DNA from: Candidatus Aminicenantes bacterium UBA2190
GTDB lineage: Bacteria > Acidobacteriota > Aminicenantia > UBA2199
Reading direction: 5' to 3'
Assembly (NCBI GenBank): GCA_002335385.1
Contig: DCVK01000048.1
Location: 1-6,187 of the forward strand
DNA: 6,187 bases
Within the stretch, counting starts at the first letter, position 1. Every line of letters begins with the position of its first letter. Under the pieces are notes generated by a model that made no database searches, was not told where the DNA came from, and saw only the letters and a list, made by a program, of their open reading frames with translations. A program made the position numbers and the translations under genes. This document shows, in pieces, positions 1 to 5,942 of this stretch.

Positions 1-27
1 CAAAACTTTATTAGGACAGTAGTGAGG

Positions 28-114
28 CGTAATTCGTAATTCGGAAGAGTTCAAAAGAAAGTTCGATCTTTTGCGGTTTCGAATCACGATTTATGAATCA
101 CGAATTACGAACGT
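28..114. repeat. Heptamer inverted-repeat element at the 3' end of the operon
   Basis: The left arm has two exact copies of CGTAATT (28-41). The right arm (80-114) reads as five 7-nt units: CGAATCA, CGATTTA, TGAATCA, CGAATTA, CGAACGT. The right-arm words are reverse complements of the left-arm words. The best pairing is 28-42 with 95-109, 14 of 15 positions; in a minus-strand transcript the odd position is a G-U wobble, so the 15-bp stem would be complete, with a 52-nt loop. A small 6-bp stem (CAAAAG 52-57, CTTTTG 68-73) lies inside the loop. The element overlaps the last codons of the gene ending at 91. It could serve as a 3'-end stabiliser or weak terminator of the operon, but there is no clear U-tract. 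Confidence 0.75.
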
Positions 115-1599
115 AATCGGTATGGCAATATCCGAATCCCGCCACAGCTCGGGCCGCTCGCGGCCCTCGTCGTCGACTTTGTCGGCGCCGATGCTGTACA
201 GCACCCCGCGCGCGCGGCCGAAACGGAAAGGCCGGCCGCTGAAGGGATCGCGCTCATCGGCGGTTTCGAGCAGGCGCCGCAGTCCCATCTCGTCAAGCCT
301 CTCGCCCCGGGCGACCGCAAGCCTGGCCCGGGCCAGCAGCCGCAGCAGGTCGTAGCGGGCCTTGGTCTCGTGGCCGCGATAAGCGAAGTTGCGCACGATC
401 GGCCAGTGGAAGGGGACGGCTGAACGCACCATCATCTTGCCCAGCGGGTTGCGCAACCACCACAGTGGGGCGCCCGGGCCGGGGTTCCGTCCTCGCCGCC
501 GGCCGGAACTCCCCGCCTCCCCCCATTGCCACGGCGGGGCCTGCTCCAGGCGGCCGATGCCATTCCAATAATCGCGCATCAGGGCCAAGGTCTCGTTCTC
601 CTTCAGGAAAAAGGCGGCCAGGGCATGGGCCGCGGTGAAGATGCGCGGCCCGGAGATGGCCACCAGGCGCTCCAGGGCATAGAAAGCCGCCGGCTCGCGA
701 AAGAAATCCTTGAGCAGGAAGGGATCGACGATCCGGTCATCCTTGATGCGGATGACCGAGGCGCGGAAGCTTCGCCAGTGGAAGTCCCTGGCCGTGGCCG
801 TGCCAAACAGGGCGGTCGGCCGCTCCGGGATCCTCTCCAGCACAAGCCGCACGCACGCGGGCGGACACTCGCGACGGTTCAGCAGAGCGGCCAGGGAGCG
901 CAGCGAGAGATCGATCATGGTCCGGCCCAAAACGTTGACCTGGATGGTGCGGCTGCCGGCGATGAGGCGCAATCCCGCTTCCAGCTCCTGCAGCAGGCCG
1001 TTGGCTGCCTCAAGCCAACGGCCGTCCAGCGCGGCCAGGACCCGGCCGGCAGCATACAACTTGGCCGCATGAACGGCCAGCTGCAGGCTGCGGGTCGGGA
1101 ATGCCCGCCCCAAAGGGGTGAAATCCCTGATCTCCCCGGCGTCAAGGAGCCGTTGGAAACGCAGCCGCAGCGGTGCGAAGCGCCGCTGCAGTTCCGCGAT
1201 CTGGACGCGGCGCGCCGCGAAATGATCCGCAACGTCCTCTTCCCGGCGCTGGGGGAAATAGAAATTCGCTCCCGGCCAGTGCTGCGCGCCGGAGGCGTTC
1301 AGCCGGGCCAGCCACTGGCGGGTTGGCGACCCGGCGCTGTAGCTTCCGGAGCGGGAGGCGAACAGTTCCTCCACCCGGCGGCGGTACTCGGCATCCAGCG
1401 GATCGATCCCCGGCGGCTCGGCGAAGCCCCAGACGATGAAGAAGCCGTTGCCGGCCTGCAGATTCGCGGCCAGCGGCCCGGGGTCCTCAGGAACCGCCGC
1501 AGCCCCGGGCGCCGGCTTGGATTCGAAGAGATTCAGGCCGAAAAAGAACAGAACGAACAGCAGCGCGGCGGCAATGAGCCAGAGAAAAAAACGCTTCAT
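91..1599 (-). CDS. Membrane-anchored protein of unknown function, 502 aa
   Basis: I do not recognise a named family. Residues 4-25 are a strongly hydrophobic segment after Met-Lys-Arg, typical of an uncleaved signal anchor, so most of the chain should lie outside the cytoplasmic membrane. A Pro/Ala-rich linker follows, then a mostly helical, Arg/Leu/Ala-rich body. The C-terminal part has DPFSGRPFRF (451-460), then LYSIG (467-471) and an acidic DKVDDEG (473-479). That 'DPF-G-P-FRY ... LYS-G-DG-DD' pattern ends many exported uncharacterised proteins of Acidobacteriota, Aminicenantes and Planctomycetes and recalls the C-terminal loop of type II pseudopilins; this resemblance is from memory and functionally weak. 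The start follows a GGAG 15 nt after the DUF72 stop, so it is the last gene of the kinase operon. The final residues FVIRDS and the stop are encoded by the heptamer repeat; the original C-terminus was probably near DIAIPI. Confidence 0.85.
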   Translation of the reverse strand: MKRFFLWLIAAALLFVLFFFGLNLFESKPAPGAAAVPEDPGPLAANLQAGNGFFIVWGFAEPPGIDPLDAEYRRRVEELFASRSGSYSAGSPTRQWLARLNASGAQHWPGANFYFPQRREEDVADHFAARRVQIAELQRRFAPLRLRFQRLLDAGEIRDFTPLGRAFPTRSLQLAVHAAKLYAAGRVLAALDGRWLEAANGLLQELEAGLRLIAGSRTIQVNVLGRTMIDLSLRSLAALLNRRECPPACVRLVLERIPERPTALFGTATARDFHWRSFRASVIRIKDDRIVDPFLLKDFFREPAAFYALERLVAISGPRIFTAAHALAAFFLKENETLALMRDYWNGIGRLEQAPPWQWGEAGSSGRRRGRNPGPGAPLWWLRNPLGKMMVRSAVPFHWPIVRNFAYRGHETKARYDLLRLLARARLAVARGERLDEMGLRRLLETADERDPFSGRPFRFGRARGVLYSIGADKVDDEGRERPELWRDSDIAIPITFVIRDS

Positions 1600-1614
1600 G
1601 CTCCGCGCCGCCGG

Positions 1615-2418
1615 TCAGTTGCGCTGCAGCAGGATTTCCTTCAGCTGCAGCAGGTTCTTCACCGCCGCCCCCCGGTAATGGTTGTTGCCGGAGACGAACA
1701 CCTTCTTGGCCTGGGCCTTCAGCCGGCCCACCACCTCGCCCAGGCGGCCGAGCTCGACGGCGGAATAGGAATAATCGTAGCGGGCGTCGCGGCCCTGGCC
1801 CGAAAACCAGTTGGCTGCGTTCCGGCCGTGCAGCCGCAGATAGGCCGTGTCCCGGGCCGTGACCAGCGCGGTCAGGGCAAGCGACCGGGAGACCTGGGGC
1901 TGGTCGATGTTGGCCCAGACCAGACCGCGTTCCCGGAAGAAATCCAGCACTTCTTCCGCTAGCCAGTCCTGGTGGCGGAACTCCACGGCCATGGGGAAGT
2001 CGCGGAAGTTCGCGGCCAGGTCGCCCAGATAGGCCAGGCCGGCCGGCGTGCGGTGGAAGGAATAAGGGAACTGGGCCAGCACGCCCGCCAGCTTGCCGGC
2101 ATCCTGCAAAGGCCGCAGGCCGTCGCGGCAGGCGTCGAGCAGCGATCTCACCAGCCGCAGTTCATGGGTGAACGACTGGTGGAGCTTGACCCAGAAGCGA
2201 AACTCGGGGAATCCCGCCGTCTTGTCGACCCAGCCCTGGGTGAGCTTCGTGCCGGGGATGCGGTAAAAGCTGGCGTTGACCTCGATGAAGTCGAAGCGCC
2301 CGGCAAGAAAAGCCAGGGGATTGAAGTTGCGCGGCGACGGCTCGGGATAGACCGTTCCCCGCCAGTCGGCGTAACTCCAGCCGGCCGGGCCGAAAAAAAC
2401 CCCCTCAGGATTCGCCAT
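1615..2418 (-). CDS. DUF72 (YecE-like) TIM-barrel protein, 267 aa
   Basis: This is a full-length member of the DUF72 family (PF01904), whose solved members are TIM barrels of unresolved biochemical function. Visible family signatures are GWSYADW (13-19), FIEVNASFYRIP (44-55), the Lys at 79 followed by THE (84-86), QFPYSFH (116-122), VEFRHQDW (145-152), YLRLHGRN (193-200), and the C-terminal NNHYRGAAVKN (245-255). No signal peptide or membrane segment is seen, so it should be cytosolic. The start ATG lies inside the last codons of the kinase gene (14-nt overlap, different frame), which suggests translational coupling; its own Shine-Dalgarno (AAGGTG) is weak and about 13 nt away. The family call is firm; the role is not known, and sitting behind a sensor kinase does not define it. 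Confidence 0.93.
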   Translation of the reverse strand: MANPEGVFFGPAGWSYADWRGTVYPEPSPRNFNPLAFLAGRFDFIEVNASFYRIPGTKLTQGWVDKTAGFPEFRFWVKLHQSFTHELRLVRSLLDACRDGLRPLQDAGKLAGVLAQFPYSFHRTPAGLAYLGDLAANFRDFPMAVEFRHQDWLAEEVLDFFRERGLVWANIDQPQVSRSLALTALVTARDTAYLRLHGRNAANWFSGQGRDARYDYSYSAVELGRLGEVVGRLKAQAKKVFVSGNNHYRGAAVKNLLQLKEILLQRN

Positions 2419-4633
2419 CCAGTACGGCGCGCACCTTGGCCAGCAGGTCCTTCACCTGGTAGGGCTTCTGGATGAATCCCTGCACCCCGAGGGCCATGAT
2501 CTCGTTCACCTTCTCGTTCTGGCTGTAGCCGGTGGAAAAAAGAACCCGCACCTTGGGATCGATGCGCTTCAGCTGCAGGAATGTCTCGCGGCCGCCCTGC
2601 CGCGGCATGACCATGTCCAGCAGCACCATGTCGATGCCGTTGCCTCGCCCATACATGGCGACCCCCTCGGCGCCGTCGCAGGCCAGGCGCACGCGGTAGC
2701 CGTAGCTTTCCAGGATGTCGGCCGCCACCTGGCGGATGGCTTCCTCGTCGTCGATGACCAGGATCGTTTCGTGGCCGCCGGCCATCTCCGTGTCCACGTC
2801 GCTCTCCAGCACCTCGGGCTTGCCGCTCAGCGGCAGGTAGATCTTGAAGGTCGAGCCCTCGCCGGGCTCGCTGTAGACGTTGATGAAGCCGCCGTGGTTC
2901 TTGACCACGCCATAGACCATGGACAGGCCCAGGCCGGTGCCCTTGCCCTTTTCCTTGGTGGTGAAGAACGGCTCGAATATCCTCCCCTTGACGCCGTCCT
3001 CCATGCCCACTCCGGTGTCGCTGACCGCGAGCACGGCGAACCATCCCGGCTTGGCCTCGGGCTGGTTGCGGGCATCGCTCTCGCTCAGGCGGGCCACCGA
3101 GGACTGGATGGTCAGGCGGCCGCCGCCGGGCATGGCGTCGCGGGCGTTGACGCACAGGTTCATCAGCACCTGCTGGATCTGGCCGATGTCGATCTCGACA
3201 GTGGGCAGGCTTTCGTTCAGGTTCGTCTCGATGGCGATGGACTTGTCCAGGGTCCCGGAAAGGATCTTCAGCGACTCGGAGATGACGCTGTTCAGGCTGC
3301 AGGGACGGAGGTCGTACTTGCCGCCGCGGGCGAAGGCCAGCAGCTGGGCGGTCAGCTCGGCGGCGCGGCTGGCGCTCCTCTCGATGGTGTCCACCGGCCG
3401 GAAAAAGGGGTGATCGCGGTTGATATTGGTCTTGAGCCATGAGGCATAGCCCAGGATCCCGCCCAGGATGTTGTTGAAATCGTGGGCGATGCCGCCCGCC
3501 AGCAGCCCGATGGATTCCATCTTCTGGGCCTGGAGGAAGCGCTCCTCGAGCAGCTTGCGCTCGGAGATATCGCGCACATACTCGATCACCATGGTCCGTT
3601 CGTTGCCGGGTTCGATGAGCGGGAAGGCGTGCAGTTCCAGCCAGCCGCTCTGGCCATCCCTGCCGATCAGGGGAACGATGTCCACCTGCGGGGTGCGCTC
3701 GCGCAGCGCGCGCAGCGTGGGGCAGACATGGCAGGGATCCGCTTTCCCGTGGTAGGCCTGGAAACACTTCTTCCCGGCCAGCGGCATCTGGTGGGAATAC
3801 CATTTCTCCATGGCCTGGTTGACCTGCAGGATGTTCAACTCGCCGTCCAGGACGCTGATGCCGTCCTGAATGCCGTTGAATACCGCGGCGAGGAAACGCT
3901 GGCTCTCCATCAGGTCATGCTCGGCCTGCTTGCGCCAGAGTGCGTCGGCGATGTGCTGCGATACGAAAATCAGCAGCTCGCGATCCTTCTCGGAATAATG
4001 GAAATCCTCCTGGTAGCTTTGGATCACCAGGACGCCGAAGGTGCGTTCGCCGCGCTTCAACGGCACGCCCAACCACTCGCTGGAGGGGGCGCCGAGCAGC
4101 TCGATCAGGCCTTCGGCGGCCATCTGCGCGACCTGCTGGTCGGAAACCAGCAGCGGCTGGCCCGAGCGCAGGACGTATTCGGTCAGGCCCCGGCTCCGTT
4201 TTTGCGGCCCGGGCGGGGGATCGAATTCATCGATATAATAGGGAAAATGGAGCATCTGCTCGCTGGGATCGATCAGGGCGATGTAAAAGTTACGGGCATA
4301 GAGCAGGCTGGAGATAATGCCATGGATCGCCGCGTAGAGGTCGTTCATCTCCCCGGCCTGGCTGGTTTTCTCCGAGATCTGATAAAGGGCCGATTGCACG
4401 ATCTCCGCCTGGCGGCGCTCGTCGATCTCCGCCTCGAGCTGGCGGTTGGCCAGCTCCAGAGCCAAGGTGCGTTCGCTGACCAGATCTTCCAGCTGGTCGC
4501 GGTACATGCTCAGCTCGCTTTCCACCCGACGCTGCTCCGAACTCCTTGTGGGCTGGACCCTCTCCGTGCAGGATTCTTTCCCGATTTTCAGCTTGCGGGC
4601 CGGACCGCGTTTCTGGGATGCCGCTTTTTTCAT
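2405..4633 (-). CDS. Soluble hybrid sensor histidine kinase (GAF-PAS-HisKA-HATPase-REC), 742 aa
   Basis: The order is: basic N-terminus, coiled coil (about 31-81), GAF (79-239), PAS (240-360), HisKA with phospho-accepting His384 in GGIAHDFNN, HATPase with N-box NLCVNARDA (from Asn492), G1 DTGVGM (from Asp539), F-box EPFFTT, G2 GKGTGLGLS (563-571), and a receiver domain (622-742). The receiver has acidic Asp628/Asp629, phospho-acceptor Asp673, Ser/Thr at 700-701 and Lys723. All catalytic motifs are intact. No transmembrane segment is present, so it should sense a cytosolic signal. The PAS domain carries Cys290, His295 and a Cys-x-x-Cys pair (301, 304), which could bind metal, an Fe-S cluster or heme, or act as a redox switch (inference). 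The start at 4633 is chosen because GAGG lies 4 nt upstream and a TATAAT promoter ends 24 nt upstream. A longer reading to 4726 would translate promoter and repeat DNA. No separate DNA-binding response regulator is in the window. Confidence 0.95.
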   Translation of the reverse strand: MKKAASQKRGPARKLKIGKESCTERVQPTRSSEQRRVESELSMYRDQLEDLVSERTLALELANRQLEAEIDERRQAEIVQSALYQISEKTSQAGEMNDLYAAIHGIISSLLYARNFYIALIDPSEQMLHFPYYIDEFDPPPGPQKRSRGLTEYVLRSGQPLLVSDQQVAQMAAEGLIELLGAPSSEWLGVPLKRGERTFGVLVIQSYQEDFHYSEKDRELLIFVSQHIADALWRKQAEHDLMESQRFLAAVFNGIQDGISVLDGELNILQVNQAMEKWYSHQMPLAGKKCFQAYHGKADPCHVCPTLRALRERTPQVDIVPLIGRDGQSGWLELHAFPLIEPGNERTMVIEYVRDISERKLLEERFLQAQKMESIGLLAGGIAHDFNNILGGILGYASWLKTNINRDHPFFRPVDTIERSASRAAELTAQLLAFARGGKYDLRPCSLNSVISESLKILSGTLDKSIAIETNLNESLPTVEIDIGQIQQVLMNLCVNARDAMPGGGRLTIQSSVARLSESDARNQPEAKPGWFAVLAVSDTGVGMEDGVKGRIFEPFFTTKEKGKGTGLGLSMVYGVVKNHGGFINVYSEPGEGSTFKIYLPLSGKPEVLESDVDTEMAGGHETILVIDDEEAIRQVAADILESYGYRVRLACDGAEGVAMYGRGNGIDMVLLDMVMPRQGGRETFLQLKRIDPKVRVLFSTGYSQNEKVNEIMALGVQGFIQKPYQVKDLLAKVRAVLDGES

Positions 4634-4657
4634 GCCACCTCGCAGGGTCAATAGGCG

Positions 4658-4686
4658 ATTATAAGAAAAAAATCCGCTAAATGCAA
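4658..4686 (-). promoter_or_regulatory. Sigma70-like promoter of the kinase operon
   Basis: On the minus strand TTGCAT (4686-4681) is followed after exactly 17 nt by a perfect TATAAT (4663-4658). Transcription would begin near 4651, giving a leader of about 17 nt carrying the GAGGTGG ribosome site before the ATG at 4633. The -35 is imperfect (3 of 6). The CAGTGT array starts 10 bp upstream of it. Confidence 0.6.
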
Positions 4687-4693
4687 AAAGAAC

Positions 4694-4776
4694 TTCCAGT
4701 GTCAGTGTCAGTGTCAGTGTCAGCAAGAATGAAAGACGAGTCCAGTGTTAGTGATAGTGTTAGCAGGAGACGAGAG
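4694..4776. repeat. CAGTGT hexamer array and its degenerate second copy
   Basis: Four exact tandem CAGTGT units occupy 4697-4720, followed by a partial CAG. A diverged second copy follows at 4741-4776, where the units read CAGTGT, TAGTGA, TAGTGT and TAG. Both copies are preceded by TCC and followed by similar sequence (AGCAAGAAT...GACGAG and AGCAGGAGACGAG), so the whole block looks duplicated. A perfect 7-bp inverted repeat, GAGTCCA (4738-4744) and TGGACTC (4777-4783), brackets the second copy. Confidence 0.8.
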
Positions 4777-4802
4777 TGGACTCCGCTGGCGATCATTGCA
4801 AG

Positions 4803-4825
4803 CGGTTGACGGTTTACGGTAACGG
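4803..4825. repeat. Degenerate heptamer tandem (CGGTTGA type)
   Basis: Three consecutive 7-nt units start with CGGT: CGGTTGA, CGGTTTA, CGGTAAC, then CGG begins a fourth. The tract contains the small palindrome TTAC-G-GTAA. It is too short and diverged to be certain by itself, but it shares the period of the tracts next to it. Confidence 0.5.
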
Positions 4826-4834
4826 CCATGCTAT

Positions 4835-4933
4835 GAAATCGGTTTAAGGCGGAAGGCGTAAGGTTCAAGGGAAGAGCGGAATACCACCTTTCGCCCTACG
4901 CCCTGCGCCTTACGCCGATTTCCCTTCTTCCTC
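4835..4933. repeat. Heptamer inverted-repeat element (AAGGCGT / CGCCCTA type)
   Basis: The left arm reads AAGGCGG, AAGGCGT, AAGGTTC, AAGGGAA (4846-4873) with period 7. The right arm reads CGCCCTA, CGCCCTG, CGCCTTA, CGCCGAT, TTCCCTT (4892-4926) with the same period. The arms are inverted relative to each other: 4835-4863 pairs with 4894-4922 at about 22 of 29 positions, anchored by GAAATCGG (4835-4842) against CCGATTTC (4915-4922), leaving a 30-nt loop. Confidence 0.75.
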
Positions 4934-4938
4934 ATCAA

Positions 4939-4968
4939 GCGTCACGCGTTACGCGTCACGTGTGATCG
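4939..4968. repeat. Heptamer tandem (GCGTCAC type) upstream of the cupin promoter
   Basis: The units are GCGTCAC, GCGTTAC, GCGTCAC, GTGTGAT, with exact period 7. The tract includes two ACGCGT palindromes (4944-4949 and 4951-4956) and one CACGTG (4957-4962). It ends about 10 bp before the candidate -35 box of the cupin gene, so it could also work as an operator, though nothing in the sequence names a regulator. Confidence 0.6.
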
Positions 4969-4978
4969 TCGCTGATTC

Positions 4979-5007
4979 TTTACTGCTCCTTTCCTTTATG
5001 CTACATA
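4979..5007 (+). promoter_or_regulatory. Candidate promoter of the cupin gene
   Basis: TTTACT (4979-4984) is followed after 17 nt by TACATA (5002-5007), and an extended -10 TG sits at 4999-5000. Transcription would start near 5014, leaving a very short leader before the AGGAGG at 5021. Both boxes are imperfect, so this is a candidate only. Confidence 0.4.
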
Positions 5008-5030
5008 TCGGTATTGAGCTAGGAGGCCCG

Positions 5031-5372
5031 ATGATCGTAAAACACTACACGGACATAGCGGCCGAGCCGGTGACGATGGCCGGCGCCGAGAACGTGACCA
5101 TCCGCTGGCTGCTGGGCAAGGACTCCCCGGCCCCGAACTTCTGGCTGCGCCTGTTCGAGGTGCAGCCGGGCGGGCACTCGCCCTATCATACCCATCCGTC
5201 GGAACACGAGATCTTCGTCCTGGAAGGGAGGGGGCGGATCAACGCCAAGGGGACCAGCCATGCCGTCGCATCCGGCAGCTTCGCCCTGGTGGAGCCCAGT
5301 GAGGAACACCAGTTCGAGAACACCGGTGACACGCCGCTGAAGTTCCTCTGCCTGGTGCCGAAAGAGTACTGA
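5031..5372 (+). CDS. Small single-domain cupin protein, 113 aa
   Basis: This is one cytosolic cupin beta-barrel. Cupin motif 1 is visible at 47-66: Gly47, His53, His55 and Glu60 followed by FVLEG. Motif 2 spans 82-97: Gly82, Pro89, His93 and Asn97. His53, His55, Glu60 and His93 form a complete set of likely metal ligands, so the fold should hold a divalent metal. The chain carries no additional domain, so it may be a small enzyme (isomerase or dioxygenase-like) or a ligand-binding protein; the substrate cannot be read from sequence. The ATG at 5031 is preferred over 4962 because a perfect AGGAGG (5021-5026) lies 4 nt before it and the added 23 residues would cover the promoter. It appears monocistronic, with a stem-loop right after the stop. 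Confidence 0.9.
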   Translation: MIVKHYTDIAAEPVTMAGAENVTIRWLLGKDSPAPNFWLRLFEVQPGGHSPYHTHPSEHEIFVLEGRGRINAKGTSHAVASGSFALVEPSEEHQFENTGDTPLKFLCLVPKEY

Positions 5373-5375
5373 CCC

Positions 5376-5398
5376 AGCGGTCCCCTGCCGGGACCGCT
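5376..5398 (+). terminator. Stem-loop after the cupin gene
   Basis: AGCGGTCCC (5376-5384) and GGGACCGCT (5390-5398) form a perfect 9-bp GC-rich stem with a 5-nt CTGCC loop, starting 3 nt after the stop codon. The following sequence (CATTCTCCCC) is only weakly T-rich, so termination may be partial. Because the next gene converges from the other side, the hairpin may also act on that transcript. Confidence 0.6.
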
Positions 5399-5434
5399 CA
5401 TTCTCCCCGTCAGCGCATTCCGGTGACGACCCGG

Positions 5435-5692
5435 CTATTCGATCTTCTCCACCACGATGGTCATGCTGGCGGCCAGGGCGGCGATGGCCCCGACCGCGGC
5501 CAGCACCGGCAGAAAGGCCGCACCCACTACCCCCAGGGTCAGGGGGATCTCGATCAGGGTCTTGCCCTCTTCGTTCTTGAGGATGATGCGCCGGATGTTG
5601 CCCTCGTGAATCAATTCCTTGACCTTATCGACGACCTTGCTGCCGTCCAGCTTGAACTCCTCGCGCCGGCCCTTGCCTTTATCTTCGTTCAT
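5435..5692 (-). CDS. DUF4342 family small membrane-associated protein, 85 aa
   Basis: The charged N-terminal part contains the family-like stretch EEFKLDGSKVVDKVKELIHEG (11-31), then RRIILKNEEGKTLIEIP (34-50). A hydrophobic segment rich in Gly, Ala and Leu (about 51-80) follows, and the protein ends in VVEKIE. This matches DUF4342 as I know it: short proteins of unknown function with a predicted C-terminal membrane helix. The start at 5692 is set by a near-perfect GGGAGGTGA ribosome site just upstream; the 22-residue extension to 5758 has no such site and runs into repeat DNA. A weak promoter (TTGAAC 5739-5734, TTTAAT 5714-5709, 19-nt spacer) may serve it. It is divergent from ileS and convergent with the cupin gene. 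Confidence 0.88.
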   Translation of the reverse strand: MNEDKGKGRREEFKLDGSKVVDKVKELIHEGNIRRIILKNEEGKTLIEIPLTLGVVGAAFLPVLAAVGAIAALAASMTIVVEKIE

Positions 5693-5745
5693 GGTCACCT
5701 CCCGGGCAATTAAACGGATAAACCGATGCATTGGTTCAAATTCAT

Positions 5746-5863
5746 AAGGGAAAGACAAAGGGAAGACAGAGGGAAAACCAAGTGGGAAAGAGATCCTGAA
5801 AGGGATTTTTCACTCTCTCTTCCCTCATTCTTCCCTCTCTCTTCCCTTTTTCTTCCCTTTGAG
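5746..5863. repeat. Purine/pyrimidine inverted-repeat element between DUF4342 and ileS
   Basis: The left arm is purine-rich with GGGAA at 5748, 5760, 5771 and 5784 (spacing 11-13). The right arm is four consecutive 11-nt units each starting TTCCCT, at 5820, 5831, 5842 and 5853. The arms are reverse complements: 5757-5775 pairs with 5831-5849 at 18 of 19 positions, with a 55-nt spacer. From 5811 to 5860 only two bases are purines (5812 and 5827). Such tracts can adopt triplex (H-DNA) or long hairpin forms. The element lies immediately upstream of the ileS promoter. Confidence 0.75.
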
Positions 5864-5883
5864 CGCCAATGGGCTGGATTTCA

Positions 5884-5912
5884 TTGACATACCGGCCGAA
5901 ATAGGGGACAAT
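5884..5912 (+). promoter_or_regulatory. Sigma70-like promoter of ileS
   Basis: A perfect TTGACA (5884-5889) is followed after 17 nt by GACAAT (5907-5912, 4 of 6). Transcription would begin near 5919, giving a leader of only about 24 nt. That leaves no room for a T-box or attenuator, so ileS here is probably not regulated by tRNA charging through its leader. Confidence 0.55.
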
Positions 5913-5942
5913 ACCCTTTCAAACCAACCCGGAGCCCAAATC

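Larger units (their letters stand above)
4634..5030. other. 397-bp divergent intergenic region rich in short-word repeats
   Basis: This region separates the minus-strand kinase operon from the plus-strand cupin gene. It holds a promoter near each end and four adjacent word-repeat tracts between them (4694-4776, 4803-4825, 4835-4933, 4939-4968). I see no gene in it. The open frames that cross it translate repeats (for example LTLTLTLTL, DTDTDTDT) and lack ribosome sites. Confidence 0.8.

Noticed and set aside
526..1962. Long plus-strand open frame (478 codons)
   Set aside because: It lies antisense across the 502-aa gene and the DUF72 gene, has a low-complexity Gln/Gly/Arg composition and matches no family; it is a GC-rich shadow frame.
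2148..3803. Long minus-strand open frame (551 codons)
   Set aside because: It is another frame of the kinase and DUF72 genes, Arg/Pro/Gly-rich with no domain; the kinase frame has all catalytic motifs.
3482..4654. Plus-strand open frame antisense to the kinase (390 codons)
   Set aside because: It mirrors the kinase codons, has no recognisable domain and no ribosome site.
4634..4726. N-terminal extension of the kinase beginning LTLTLTLTL and looking like a membrane segment
   Set aside because: It translates the CAGTGT repeat and the TATAAT promoter; the strong ribosome site is at the downstream ATG (4633).
4677..4868. 63-codon minus-strand open frame in the divergent spacer
   Set aside because: It is made largely of repeat words (DTDTDTDT, LTLSLTL), without a ribosome site or homology.
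4694..4968. CRISPR array
   Set aside because: Units are 6-7 nt with no unique 30-40 nt spacers and no cas genes nearby.
28..5863. Insertion sequence or MITE as the source of the inverted repeats
   Set aside because: Words differ between sites, no transposase is present, and I see no target-site duplications bounding the elements.
5864..5942. T-box or riboswitch leader for ileS
   Set aside because: The promoter places the transcript start about 24 nt before the ATG, too short for a structured leader, and no T-box sequence is present.
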